Positions 8,181 through 17,161 of a stretch of 25,119 nt of DNA are shown here, piece by piece; positions within the stretch are counted from its first letter, which is position 1, and each line of letters begins with the position of its first letter. The notes under the pieces were generated by a model that was given only the letters and a program-made list of their open reading frames with translations, was not told the origin of the DNA and searched no databases. The translations under genes were made by a program, and so were the position numbers. The DNA comes from Lingula anatina. Lineage: Eukaryota > Brachiopoda > Lingulata > Lingulida > Lingulidae. Location of the stretch: positions 129,285 through 154,403 of the forward strand of contig NW_019775743.1 of the NCBI RefSeq assembly GCF_001039355.2, in the 5' to 3' direction.

Positions 8181-9991
8181 CAGTTAACATTGGTTTGTTG
8201 ATAAAGAAATCTTTATCATGAAGAATCCACACTGCTATTCTTCTCCATCTTTCTGGCAAGGCAGACATGTTTTCCATTTTGAGGAATCCATTTTCATCAA
8301 AGACCCTGGGCACCAGCTTCATGTCTACAGGCTCATTCAATTCATTCAAACAGATCTCCACAATAGGTTGATATATAGGAAGTACTGGAATGACTCTTGC
8401 CATGTGGGGACCACCAAGAATCATCTGAACAGCCTCTAAAACAGTCTTCTTTGAAGAATGCTGACATATATTTTTCAACTTCTCTGCACAGTATTGAATA
8501 CCATCTGCTTTGTAAAGACTTAGTGGAATCTTCTTAACATACTTGTCAATTTGCTCTATTTCTAATCTTCCACACAACTCCACAATCCTTAAACATGCAT
8601 ACCCTTTTGTCTTCATGACATTTAATGATTCCTCCTTCATCAGACCAGACTGGAAACAACTATCAAGTATTCCACTGAAGACTTCATAATAGCCATGATG
8701 GCGCATCAAATCACAAGTAATGGAAAGCAATTTGAAAGGGGGGATATTTCTCCCTTGGTTTTGCACTAAATCAACCACTTTTTTTAAAAAAGCAATATTT
8801 GTATTGCAATCCATTAGTAGGTAAGCTTGAACTAATCTATAACCATCCTCCCCATCGATATCTTGTGCATTAGCCACAAAGTTCTCAGCAACTTTCAACA
8901 GCATTTCATGATCACAATAATACATTATACCAAATTGCCATGTAATACCAATTTGATGTCTCAATGGCAACAAAGATGCGTGCTTCTTAAATATCTCAGC
9001 AAGTTCTGTAACATATTGTACATCCATGAAACCTTTATTCAACTTCTGCTTTTTGGCTAAGCCCAACATCCACTTAATGCACAGAAATGCACGTCTCTTG
9101 TATTCTTCAGTTCCATCACAAAGCAGAATCTCCAACACCTTCCATAAAATGTCAGAGGGCACCAAATATTCAACATTGCTACAGAGGCTGACATACCTGT
9201 CCACTTCTTTCGGCTCAGAGAATTCACTGTCGAATTTCAGCTCCTGTAAAAAATATCTTACATCACTTTCATCCACCCATTTTCCTCCCAGTTCACAAGA
9301 ATAGTATATTGCAGATTGTAGAACACTAACAAGCCAGTGAATTTCTTTGCCTCCAAGTTTTTTCCTCTCTAGCTTTACCGCACTCATCAAGTGCTTCAAG
9401 AAAATCCTTATCTGCTCTTCAAGGTAATTCTGCTTGTGTAGTACAGACAGATGTAACCATTGATGGCAGGCATCTATCCTAATCTTAACATGCCATTCAG
9501 ACCATACCTGTGACATGTGTCTCTCCAGTTCCTTATAAAACTGAAGGATTTCTGGAGATGGCTGAATTAAAACCCCAACTAACAACAATCTGTTTAACTG
9601 ACGTGGAACACTTCCCTCCATCAAACCTTTGTTCATGATGGTTAGCAGGGCTGATGATAACCTGTCATCTTGTAGAAGATGAGTGTTTTGATATCTTGGC
9701 GAATCCCTCAAACATTTAAGACTAACAGCATATATATACGGAAGCACTCCGTCAAGGTCCTTTTCAGCTTCCCGAGCTCCGTTCTCGTAATCACTAATAA
9801 TCTCTCCTTCGCTCCTTCCATCTTGAATGAGGTACCACTTCGCGATTTTTTCAAAACGTATTTTTGTGTCTCTGATGATGGCGTTACATTCATCTTTCAT
9901 CTTGATGCCCTCATATTCATTGATTGTTTTTGTAGTAGAGTATGACAGCTCAGTCCCAGTGGTAACTCTCCCCAACGACCAACCCCATACC
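8181..9991 (-). CDS. FASTKD-type mitochondrial RNA-regulating protein, copy 1 (5' end missing)
   Basis: One long open exon of about 600 codons, read on the minus strand. FASTK-family proteins act in the mitochondrial matrix on mRNA and rRNA stability and processing. The body is all-helical and repeat-like, with blocks such as DVQYVTELAEIFKKHASLL and AFLKKVVDLVQNQG spaced 35-40 residues apart, as in the helical repeats of FASTK proteins. The C-terminal end (LPERWRRIAVWILHDKDFF, then INKPMLTG) is the first half of a RAP domain and stops at a consensus donor G|GTGAGT. The rest of the domain is in the exon at 7325-7470. The exon is cut at 9991 by a gap, so the presequence present in copy 2 is missing; the apparent ATG beyond the gap lies in duplicated intron and is not a start. 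The particular FASTKD member cannot be assigned. Confidence 0.7.
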
Positions 9992-9992
9992 N
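9992..9992. other. Assembly gap (single n)
   Basis: It splits copy 1 of the FASTKD-type gene from a contig (9993-10554) that starts again inside the gene's intron. The exon cannot continue across it. Confidence 0.9.
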
Positions 9993-10045
9993 CTCCCCCT
10001 ACCCCCATAAAAAAATTACCAAAAACCAAAAAAGGTACATAGCCA

Positions 10046-10053
10046 TACTAGTA
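10046..10053. other. TACTAGTA: possible transposon excision footprint 1
   Basis: Copy 1 has only TA at the matching point (7815-7816, in GCCATAGTC). Copy 2 has TACTAGTA. Tc1/mariner excision typically leaves the duplicated TA plus two bases from each element end; an element ending CT...AG would leave exactly this sequence. Confidence 0.45.
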
Positions 10054-10157
10054 GTCAAATAACATCTTTAGGTATTACTGATAGATGCTGATTGAAATCA
10101 ACAAGGCAGGTGCACAGCTTGCAACTTACATATGTTGAATTTATATGAGAAGTGTAC

Positions 10158-10165
10158 TACTAGTA
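10158..10165. other. TACTAGTA: possible transposon excision footprint 2
   Basis: Copy 1 reads GTGTAC-TA-TACAAG at 7915-7928 and copy 2 reads GTGTAC-TACTAGTA-TACAAG. It is the same 6-base gain as at 10046, 112 bp away. Confidence 0.45.
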
Positions 10166-10425
10166 TACAAGCGTCAGTTGTCTACGTTACTCTCTATTGA
10201 TACATCATTGTTGTCCTTTGTACCCTATTGTTATTCCCAGTACCCCATTGTTGTTATGGCTATATAAGCTGGCCCTCAGTAGGTAACCAGCAAGTATTTA
10301 GAAATAAAAATAGGCTCAATACACTGAAGTCAAGCTTGTGTTAGTTATAACCCAAAGCCACTCATGGCAGCAGGGTGGGCTTACTAAAGCTGTCTCCACA
10401 TACAACAACCACATTTTTAACTCAC

Positions 10426-10554
10426 CAGTCAACATTGGCTTGTTGATTAAGAAATCTTCATCATGAAGAATCCACACTGCTATTCTTCTCCATCTTTCTG
10501 GCAAGGCAGACATGTTTTCCATTTTGAGGAATCCATTTTCATCAAAGACCCTGG
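10426..10554 (-). CDS. FASTKD-type protein, copy 2, 3' piece (start of RAP domain)
   Basis: 43 codons that match copy 1 from FDENGFLKMENMSALPERWR to the MLTG splice point, with DEDFLINK in place of DKDFFINK. It ends at the same G|GTGAGT donor. No terminal exon follows before copy 1 begins, so as laid out here this copy could not make a full RAP domain. The 135 bp equivalent to copy 1 8310-8444 (45 codons) are missing in the gap at 10555, which is why the frame appears broken. Confidence 0.65.
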
Positions 10555-10555
10555 N
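10555..10555. other. Assembly gap (single n)
   Basis: It replaces 135 bp of coding sequence known from copy 1 (8310-8444). Reading straight through it gives a false frameshift. Confidence 0.9.
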
Positions 10556-12227
10556 TCTTCTTTGAGGAATGCTGACATATATTTTTCAATTTCTCTGCCC
10601 AGTATTGAATACCATCTGCTTTGTAAAGGCTTGGTGGAATCTTCTTAACATACTTGTCAATTTGCTCTATTTCTAACCTTCCACACAACTCCACAATCCA
10701 CATACACCCTTGAGGCTTCATGACATTTAATGATTCCTCCTTCATCAGACCAGACTGGAAACAACTATCAAGTATTCCACTGAAGACTTCATAATAGCCA
10801 TGACGGCACATCAAATGACAAGCAATGGAAAGCAATTTGAAAGGAGGGATATTTCTCCCTTGATTTTGCACTAAATCAACCACTTTTTTTAAAAAAGCAA
10901 TATTTGTATTGCAATCCATTAGTAGGTAAGCTTGAACTAATCTATAACCACCGTCCCCATCGATATCTTGTGCATTAGCCACAAAGTTCTCAGCAACTTT
11001 CAACAGCATTTCATGATCAGAATAATTCATTACACTTAATTCCCATGTAATATCAATTTGATCTCTCAATGGCAACAAAGATGCATGCTTCTTAAATATC
11101 TCAGCAAGTTCTGTAACATATTGTACATCCATGAAACCTTTATTCAACTTCTGCTTTTTGGCTAAGCCCAACATCCACTTAATGCACAGAAATGCACGTC
11201 TCTTGTATTCTTCAGTTCCATCACAAAGCAGAATCTCCAACCCCTTCCATAAAATGTCAGAGGGCACCAAATATTCAACATTTTTACAGAGGCTAACATA
11301 CCTGTATACTTCTTTCGGCTCAGAGAATTCACTGTCGAATTTCAGCTCCTGTAAAAAATGTCTTACATCATTTGCATCCACCCATTTTCCACCCAGTTCA
11401 CAAGAATAGTATGTTGCAGATTGTAGAATACTAACAAGCCAGTGAATTTCTTTGCCTCCAAGTTCTTTCCTCTCTAGCTTTGTCCCAGCCATCAAGAAAA
11501 TCCTTATCTGCTCTTCAAAGTACTTCTGCTTGTGTAGTAAAGACAGATGTAACCAGCCGTGGCAGGCCTTTATCCTAGACTTAACATGCCATTCGGACCA
11601 TACCTGTAACATGTGTCTCTCCAGTTCCTTATAAAACTGAAGGATTTCTGGAGATGGTTGAATTAAAACCCCAACTAACAACAATCCGATTAACTGACGT
11701 GGAACACTTCCCTCCATCAAACCTTTGTTGAGGATGGTTAGCAGGGCTGATGATAACCTGTCATCTTGTAAAAGATGAGTGTTTTGATATCTTGGCGAAT
11801 CCCTCAAACATTTAAGACTAACAGCATACGGTAGAAGTCCGCCAAGGTCCTTTTCAGCTTCCCGAGCTCCGTTCTCGTAATCACTAATAATCTCTCCTTC
11901 GCTCCTTCCATCTTGAATGAGATACCACTTCGCGAATTTTTCAAAACGTATTATTGTGTCTCTGATGATGGCGTTATATTCATCTTTCATCTTGATGGCG
12001 TCATATTCATTGATTGTTTTTGTAGAGTATGACAGCTCAGTCCCAATGGTAAGTCTCCCCAACGACCAACCCCACATCTTGTGAGGGCTTCGGAGTTGTG
12101 AAACGGCGCATGTAAATCGCTGCGATTGGTGGCATTGTGAGGGTTGTGCCAAACACTGAGCTTTTCTACCAACAAAACTGTATCGACTACAACTTCGGTA
12201 GACATATCTCAGTGCCGAATAAAACAT
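10556..12227 (-). CDS. FASTKD-type mitochondrial protein, copy 2, N-terminal and central part
   Basis: This piece carries the true N-terminus. The first in-frame ATG is at 12225-12227; the open frame extends further up only without an ATG. The first 63 residues contain no Asp or Glu and are rich in Arg, Ser and aromatic residues (MFYSALRYVYRSCSRYSFVG and onward), a textbook mitochondrial matrix presequence, and this decides the start. The helical body then follows copy 1 at about 90% identity with four in-frame indels (for example a KHLMSAVK-type insertion in copy 1 where copy 2 has MAGTK). Adding the missing 45 codons, the 3' piece and the terminal exon gives roughly 690 residues, within the usual range for FASTKD proteins. 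Probably the other allele of copy 1; a recent paralogue is the alternative. Confidence 0.7.
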
Positions 12228-12400
12228 GATTACATGATTAAAATGTTCCCAGCACTGAACATGTTCACGGCCTCCACCTCGACCACGAGGCAGTTGAGGC
12301 AAGCTCGCATTTGTAGAAACGGCAGGTCAGGTCACAAAATGGCGGAAAACGGCATCTCAGGCTACGAGAAAAAATGACATGAAAAGCGGAACCTCATACT
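12228..12400 (-). promoter_or_regulatory. Probable promoter / 5' UTR of the FASTKD-type gene
   Basis: Directly upstream of the start codon the sequence becomes CpG-richer than anything nearby (about 12060-12370), as expected of a housekeeping promoter. AAAATGGCGG (12336-12345, plus strand) matches the core of the YY1 motif often found near transcription starts. No clear TATA box was seen. The start site cannot be fixed from sequence. Confidence 0.4.
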
Positions 12401-12868
12401 ACAGAATAAATACCCCTTTCAACGCAATTTTCACGTGAACAGCCAAAACCTGTATTTTTTATATCATGCTAACTTTTCTCAAGCATCTGCTCTGGCTATA
12501 ATTAAGGGCACGGGTTCTTTTAAAAACTTAAAGGGATAATAACTGTTCATTTTGGCCAAAAAATGAATTTACTGGGGTAAACAACAATTTTTCAAGTCTT
12601 ACTAATGGTTAATGAACACATCCCAACATTCAAAGTAATTCCCTGTTTTTTCCTGAAAAGTTATTTTTTTTTTATTTTTTATTTTTTTTTTTAATATTCT
12701 CTTAAGCATAAGAGATAATAACAGAGTGTGACCATATATGGAGGTCACTTGGTGTGAGTTCAAATTCCAGAATAATTTCGTTAACCACCATTTTTGTGGT
12801 AAAGTAGAATTTATTACATTTCTATGAGTTGTTTACAATGTTTTTATTGTGAAATGTGGAGATAATGC
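12401..12868. other. Upstream region with CArG box; no gene
   Basis: T-rich tract at 12661-12692. CCATATATGG at 12732-12741 is a perfect CArG box, the serum response factor site, about 500 bp upstream of the FASTKD start. CACGTG lies at 12434-12439. No coding frame. Function of these motifs is untested and chance matches are possible. Confidence 0.35.
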
Positions 12869-12908
12869 GAACAGTTGACGTCATAACTCAGCTGGCCTAT
12901 GCCAGAAA
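12869..12908 (+). repeat. Isolated single copy of the 44-bp minisatellite unit
   Basis: It contains TTGACGTCATAACTCAGCTG and GGCCTATGCCAGAAA, matching the array unit at 13319-13669 with a few changes and separated from it by about 410 bp. It may be the seed or a stranded unit of the array. Confidence 0.7.
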
Positions 12909-13283
12909 AGCACACGAACAATAATGTGGGGCCTCGATTTGAAACCTGCCAGCTTTTGTGTTTTTAATCTCCAAATACTTTAAAAAATCTATAAAGCTTA
13001 TCAATCAAGAGTGGGGGAGGGGTGGAAAAATCCCTTTGGGGCCACATAGCCTATAACACTATAGGCCTAAATGCGAAGGGAATCCCCCTTACAATGACCG
13101 TAAAATGAATGTTAATCAAATGAAAGTCCGATGGATTTGCTTTTTAAAACATACAACAGAATATATCTAATATAATTTCTCAAAACAACACCAGAAAGCA
13201 AATTAAATAAAAATCAATCAGACGGTAAACACCGGCAGGCTTTGTCAATTCCACCATTTGTTTGTTTCAAACGAAGTATTTTT

Positions 13284-13295
13284 CGCGCATGCGCA
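13284..13295. promoter_or_regulatory. NRF-1-type palindrome CGCGCATGCGCA
   Basis: A full match to the NRF-1 consensus YGCGCAYGCGCR, about 1.06 kb upstream of the FASTKD start codon. NRF-1 drives many nuclear genes for mitochondrial proteins, which fits the neighbour, but the distance is long and no experimental support can be given here. Confidence 0.35.
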
Positions 13296-13318
13296 GTAGT
13301 TTGAGACCTGTGCTTGCC

Positions 13319-13669
13319 AGAAAGTATATGGAATTGACGTCATCACTCAGCTGGCCTATGTTAGAAAGTATATCAAATTGACGTCATCACTCAGCTGGCC
13401 TATGTTAGAAAGTATATCAAATTGACGTCATCACTCAGCTGGCCTATGTTAGAAAGTATATCAAATTGACGTCATCACTCAACTGGCCTATGTTAGAAAG
13501 TATATCAAATTGACTTAATCACTCAGCTGGCCTATGCTAGAAAGTATATCAAATTGATATCATCACTCAGCTGGCCTATGCTAGAATGTATATCGAATTC
13601 ACGCCATCACTCAGCTGGCTTATGGTAGAAAATATATCAAATTGACGTCATCACTGAGCTGGCTCTGGT
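13319..13669 (+). repeat. 44-bp minisatellite, eight units, with CRE palindromes
   Basis: Eight head-to-tail units of exactly 44 bp (starts 13319, 13363, 13407, 13451, 13495, 13539, 13583, 13627; the last slightly short). The unit reads AGAAAGTATATCAAAT, then TGACGTCATCACTCAGCTGG, then CCTATGTT. Units 1-4 and 8 keep the palindrome TGACGTCA (the CRE/ATF site); units 5-7 have lost it (TGACTTAA, TGATATCA, TCACGCCA). Most also keep CAGCTG. Central units 2-4 are nearly identical, which suggests recent expansion or conversion. Confidence 0.9.
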
Positions 13670-13801
13670 GCAAAGTAATTTTGTAAAGGCATTATTAATT
13701 GACAAAAAATGTCACTTTTAGTTGGAAAAGGCGTCCTTTAAAAAATAATTTGTCAGTGGGGATTTTGGGGGATAGTGAAGAAACAATTAAAACTGACAGC
13801 T

Positions 13802-13990
13802 CATCAAAGGGATACCTGGATAAATGAGACTATCTGATTACCCACTTCTACCTGGGGATGTGCCTTCATTAAGGTTAGCAACATGATTAACGGGGGAAAG
13901 GGGGAGGTTAAAACAACAAAGAGTGTCAGTAAGTTCATCAAAGGGATACCTGGATAAATGAGATTATCTGTTATCCCTATCTCTACCTGG
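13802..13990 (+). repeat. Pair of ~55-bp direct repeats
   Basis: TCATCAAAGGGATACCTGGA followed by TAAATGAGA-TATCTG occurs at about 13801-13856 and 13935-13990, 134 bp apart. The two share the tail 'TCTACCTGG'. Non-coding. Confidence 0.75.
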
Positions 13991-14069
13991 TGAACATTTT
14001 GATCTAAGGCAGGCATTTATAGTTTTTCTCAGTGTCACATTGTTTATTCTCAGTATTATATTAATTACA

Positions 14070-14200
14070 GGGGGAATTGTCCGGGGGTCGGTTGTCCAGG
14101 GGGTAATACCCCGACGTGGAGGATTGTCCCTGGGGGGGGGGGGGGGGNAATAGCCGAGTGGGGAGGGGTTATCCCGGGGTGGGGGGGGGGGGGTCCTGAT
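14070..14200 (+). repeat. G-run repeat with G-quadruplex potential, containing gap 14148
   Basis: A ~46-bp motif (GGTAATACCCCGACGTGGAG, then GATTGTCCCTGGGG) recurs in altered form on the far side of the gap as AATAGCCGAGTGGGGAGGGG, then TTATCCCGGGG. Runs of 16 G (14132-14147) and about 13 G (14181-14193) lie inside. Such runs can form G-quadruplexes and commonly stop sequencing, which explains the gap. Confidence 0.65.
14148..14148. other. Assembly gap (single n)
   Basis: It lies at the end of a G run; a sequencing or assembly stop. Confidence 0.9.
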
Positions 14201-15960
14201 ACCTGCGACCACATCGCATCCAGCCACCTAGCGCGTTCAAATATTTTTTCAATTTGTCATCCTTTCCCTTAATTAATATGTACGGTTAGCAATTACTGAT
14301 AATCTCACACAAAGTGGTTGTGGCTTTGAAATACATTTATTTAAGACATATAAAACAAAATACGTATCTAAGCTCACATATAACATGGCACCGACAACAG
14401 ACGAGGTTGGCCACTCACAGGCCAGCATAATGTTATAATTATGATATATATTCTTGCAAATATAAGTTAGATTTTACATGCACTATACAAAAGTGATAAA
14501 AGTAACTAAAACACATTATGACATTATCCACTAACAACATAAAGAAGATTTAACTGAATAAATTATGAAATCAGTCTGCTCTTTAAAATAGTTCAATAAC
14601 ATAAAGGAATAAGAATTCAATTATTAGAACATAAGATAAATCAGTTTAAAGTATTGACGTTTATACATTAAAATTCTTGCGAGTCCATGGGATAAAAGTC
14701 TTTGCTCAAACAAGTTTTAGAATATAAAAATTCTGAGGGTGTCTTGGGGAATGCGAATATTCTATAACTTTTGGTATAATAAATGATTTGGTTTATGATC
14801 TTCCATACATGCTCTTCCATACACATACATACATACATACATACATACATACATACATGAATATTTAACTACTTAAATCATCGCGCTGTTTTGTACAGGA
14901 ATGGAATTTGTCTCTTTAAGGCCGGGGTTAACTGGGTGTTTGTATACAGCATCTTAAATATGTAGTGATACATATAGTTAGGACACAAAAATATTCTAAT
15001 AGAAAACAAAATAATTCTCATTAATTGCAATTAATATAACAAAAAATCCGCATTTGTATGTTTATGTCAAAAGAAATGCCACAGTTACAATCTACACGTG
15101 TTTGCAGGGACACTCTCTTTTTTTAGTCAATTCCTTTTCCATTAAAAGGAAGATGTTTTACTCTCAAATAGAAATACAGGGTGTCCCAGTATAAACGTAA
15201 CCCAAAAATGTGAACGCCGTATATTTTCTGTTTGCAAATTATATACAATTCATATATATCTGAAAACTGCAGAAGTTAGCAAATTTACTGCTACAAACAA
15301 TATGTCAAGTGCTCTACTGGCAAAGATTTTGTCGTCATTTATAGAAAATATTCCAAATGTGCTCTGTTATACATTGCACAGTGTCTTTCAATTCATAATG
15401 TAGTTTTATTAAGTAGTAAACATTAGAATGTCAATTCGAGGACTAGCGAAAACGTTCTTCAAAGTTGTAAAGTGTATTGAACGAAACTGATCTGGGCACT
15501 CAGTCGTATGTATGCAGTCACAGACTACATATTCCTCCGTTTAAATCGCACCGCACGCACAGTCTGTTCTCACGTGGTCTTCTGACTCACCTGTCCATCA
15601 ATCATCACTGTACTAAATATAAACATATCAATCATACACTGTAAATCTACAAAGTTTATTAAGTTTCCTGTTATAACCTCTCAGCAAAATTGAACTAAAT
15701 GAACACCATCCCACCAAGGAAATTTCAAATTTATATTAAAGGAAAAAAAGAAGAAAAAACAAGGGCAAATAGAAAAGATCTCATGTTGAGCGATCTTTCA
15801 ATATTTGATTTAAGCTTTCAAGTAAGACATTATTTTTAATCAGGGATAAGACAAAAAGAAGATATCCTCCAACTGAAGTAAATGTTATTGCAAATAATAG
15901 TACTAAGGACTAAGTAGGCTAAAAAATCTTTATTTAACTGGGGCCTACCAAAAGTCGCAT
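14201..15960. other. Intergenic or intronic AT-rich DNA; microsatellite only
   Basis: No supported gene. An (ACAT)n microsatellite lies at 14823-14858. GGGTGTCCCAGTATAAACGT at 15180-15199 resembles the end of a DNA transposon, but no inverted partner is visible in the window. Nothing else is recognisable. Confidence 0.5.
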
Positions 15961-15964
15961 GCAG

Positions 15965-16055
15965 TGTATATGTGTATATAGCTGTACAAGTAAAGCTATC
16001 GCCTGCGTCCGTCGTCGTCGCCGTGCATATTTCACTGTTATAGCAATAAATTGAT
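15965..16055 (-). repeat. Inverted copy of the CG-rich dispersed repeat
   Basis: On the minus strand this reads GCACGGCGACGACGACGGAC, then GCAGGCGATAG, then a decayed TGTAC...TATATACA part. It corresponds to the segment at 4860-4950, 5885-5955 and 6668-6720, so the family is dispersed and not confined to the left array. Confidence 0.65.
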
Positions 16056-17097
16056 AACCGTGTGGCTATTTTTTTGTTTGTTTGTTATTCTCAAACTTAC
16101 TGGAGTAATTCATATTATGATAAATACAGTCCACGTTCAAATGGCAGATATATTGAGTCTTTTTTCCTTAAATTATCCCGCTTTTTTTACTTTTCTGTTA
16201 TATATTATAATGTAAGACTTGATAACGCAATAAAAGGAAAACCCCGTGACTTATCATACTGAAATTTACAGAATCACTTTTTAGCATGAGTATTAGAATA
16301 CAGGCCAAGGGCAAATGTCAACTTTATTGGACCATTTTTGGCGAAGGTTATCCTATATCCCCCTTTCCTTCGAATGGAATGTGTAGTCTCTCCTGACGCT
16401 CTGCTTTCCGTAGTTGTTATAACTAAAGCTTGCTCGAGTCCGTCTTAACGCTTAATAAAATAATTTGTAATCGGATATACATAAATATTCTGTCGTTAAA
16501 GAGTCTAGATTTATGATTTTAGTCGCTACGAGAGAAAATGATAAAGCTTGATAAAAGTATTGATCAAATAGGCCCATGATCATTAATATAAAGCGTGTTA
16601 TTATAAATAGGTAATAATTTACAAATAATTAGCTTCACTTCTTTCGGCTGCTCGATCCTAGACAACGTCTCGACATGCATTCCCAAAGAAAAAAAAATGT
16701 ATCGCTTGCAGGGGCCTCAAGTACGATTACCACTGTTACATAGTACTCTTTTTTCATATAAATGAAATTCATGACATTTGGACAATTTTGAAATAAGTGC
16801 ATTCAGTACAAAAAGTTTCGAGTATTTTAATTTTTTTTATTTTGACACTCCCGAGAAATTATAAGGAAAATTTTCATGTCAACGCCCTCTATGATTTATT
16901 ACTGTCTTCACTAGCACAATATGATGAAATTCATGGACAACGTCACAATCATGTTGAGATAGACTCTAAGGTCAAATACTGTAGCATTAAAACTGTTGTA
17001 ACTCAACTTCCTCTATTCTCCCGGACCATTATACCTGTCAACATTGACAATTGCCAGAGAGGAAGATTCCCGCGCACGACCTAGGTCCCCTGCCCCG
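16056..17097. other. Non-coding AT-rich DNA with one dispersed repeat
   Basis: The plus-strand open frame at 16797-17084 has no protein-like features and overlaps a repeat: about 60 bp at 16903-16962 (TGTCTTCACTAGCACAATAT and onward, with CGTCACAATCATGTTGAGA) recurs at 18666-18727. I therefore do not call a gene. Confidence 0.5.
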
Positions 17098-17161
17098 ACA
17101 CACACACACACACACACACACACACGAAAAAACAAACAAACAAACAAACAAACAAACAAAA
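17098..17161 (+). repeat. Compound microsatellite (CA)n then (AAAC)n
   Basis: About 14 CA units (17098-17125), a short A-rich link, then about eight AAAC units to 17161. Confidence 0.95.

Larger units (their letters stand above)
9993..10425 (-). other. Second copy of the FASTKD intron (5' part)
   Basis: It matches about 7766-8180. Differences include about ten substitutions and two insertions of CTAGTA-type bases that turn TA into TACTAGTA (10046-10053 and 10158-10165). The sequence after the donor differs from copy 1 by indels that break any read-through frame, which supports it being intronic. Confidence 0.7.

Noticed and set aside
9986-10029. Apparent N-terminus starting MVFGNFF for copy 1 of the FASTKD gene
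   Set aside because: It reads across gap 9992 into a second copy of the intron. The real N-terminus is the presequence seen in copy 2 at 12227.
12228-12302. In-frame extension of copy 2 upstream of 12227
   Set aside because: The extension has no ATG; it begins with TTG. The first ATG opens an acid-free mitochondrial presequence, a better start.
12340-12377. ATGGCGGAAAACGG on the plus strand as the start of a divergent gene (MAENGISGYEKK)
   Set aside because: It stops after 12 codons with no 5' splice site before the stop. The motif is better read as a YY1-like promoter site.
13319-13669. CRISPR array
   Set aside because: Units are contiguous 44-bp repeats without unique spacers, in an animal genome; it is a minisatellite.
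14668-14850. Minus-strand frame with MYVCMYVCM start
   Set aside because: The start is the (ACAT)n microsatellite translated; the rest has no coding character.
15180-15199. GGGTGTCCCAGTATAAACGT as a DNA transposon terminus
   Set aside because: It resembles such ends, but no inverted partner or target duplication could be found in the window.
16797-17084. 95-codon plus-strand open frame
   Set aside because: It lacks an ATG in context, overlaps a ~60-bp repeat also present at 18666-18727, and has unremarkable composition.
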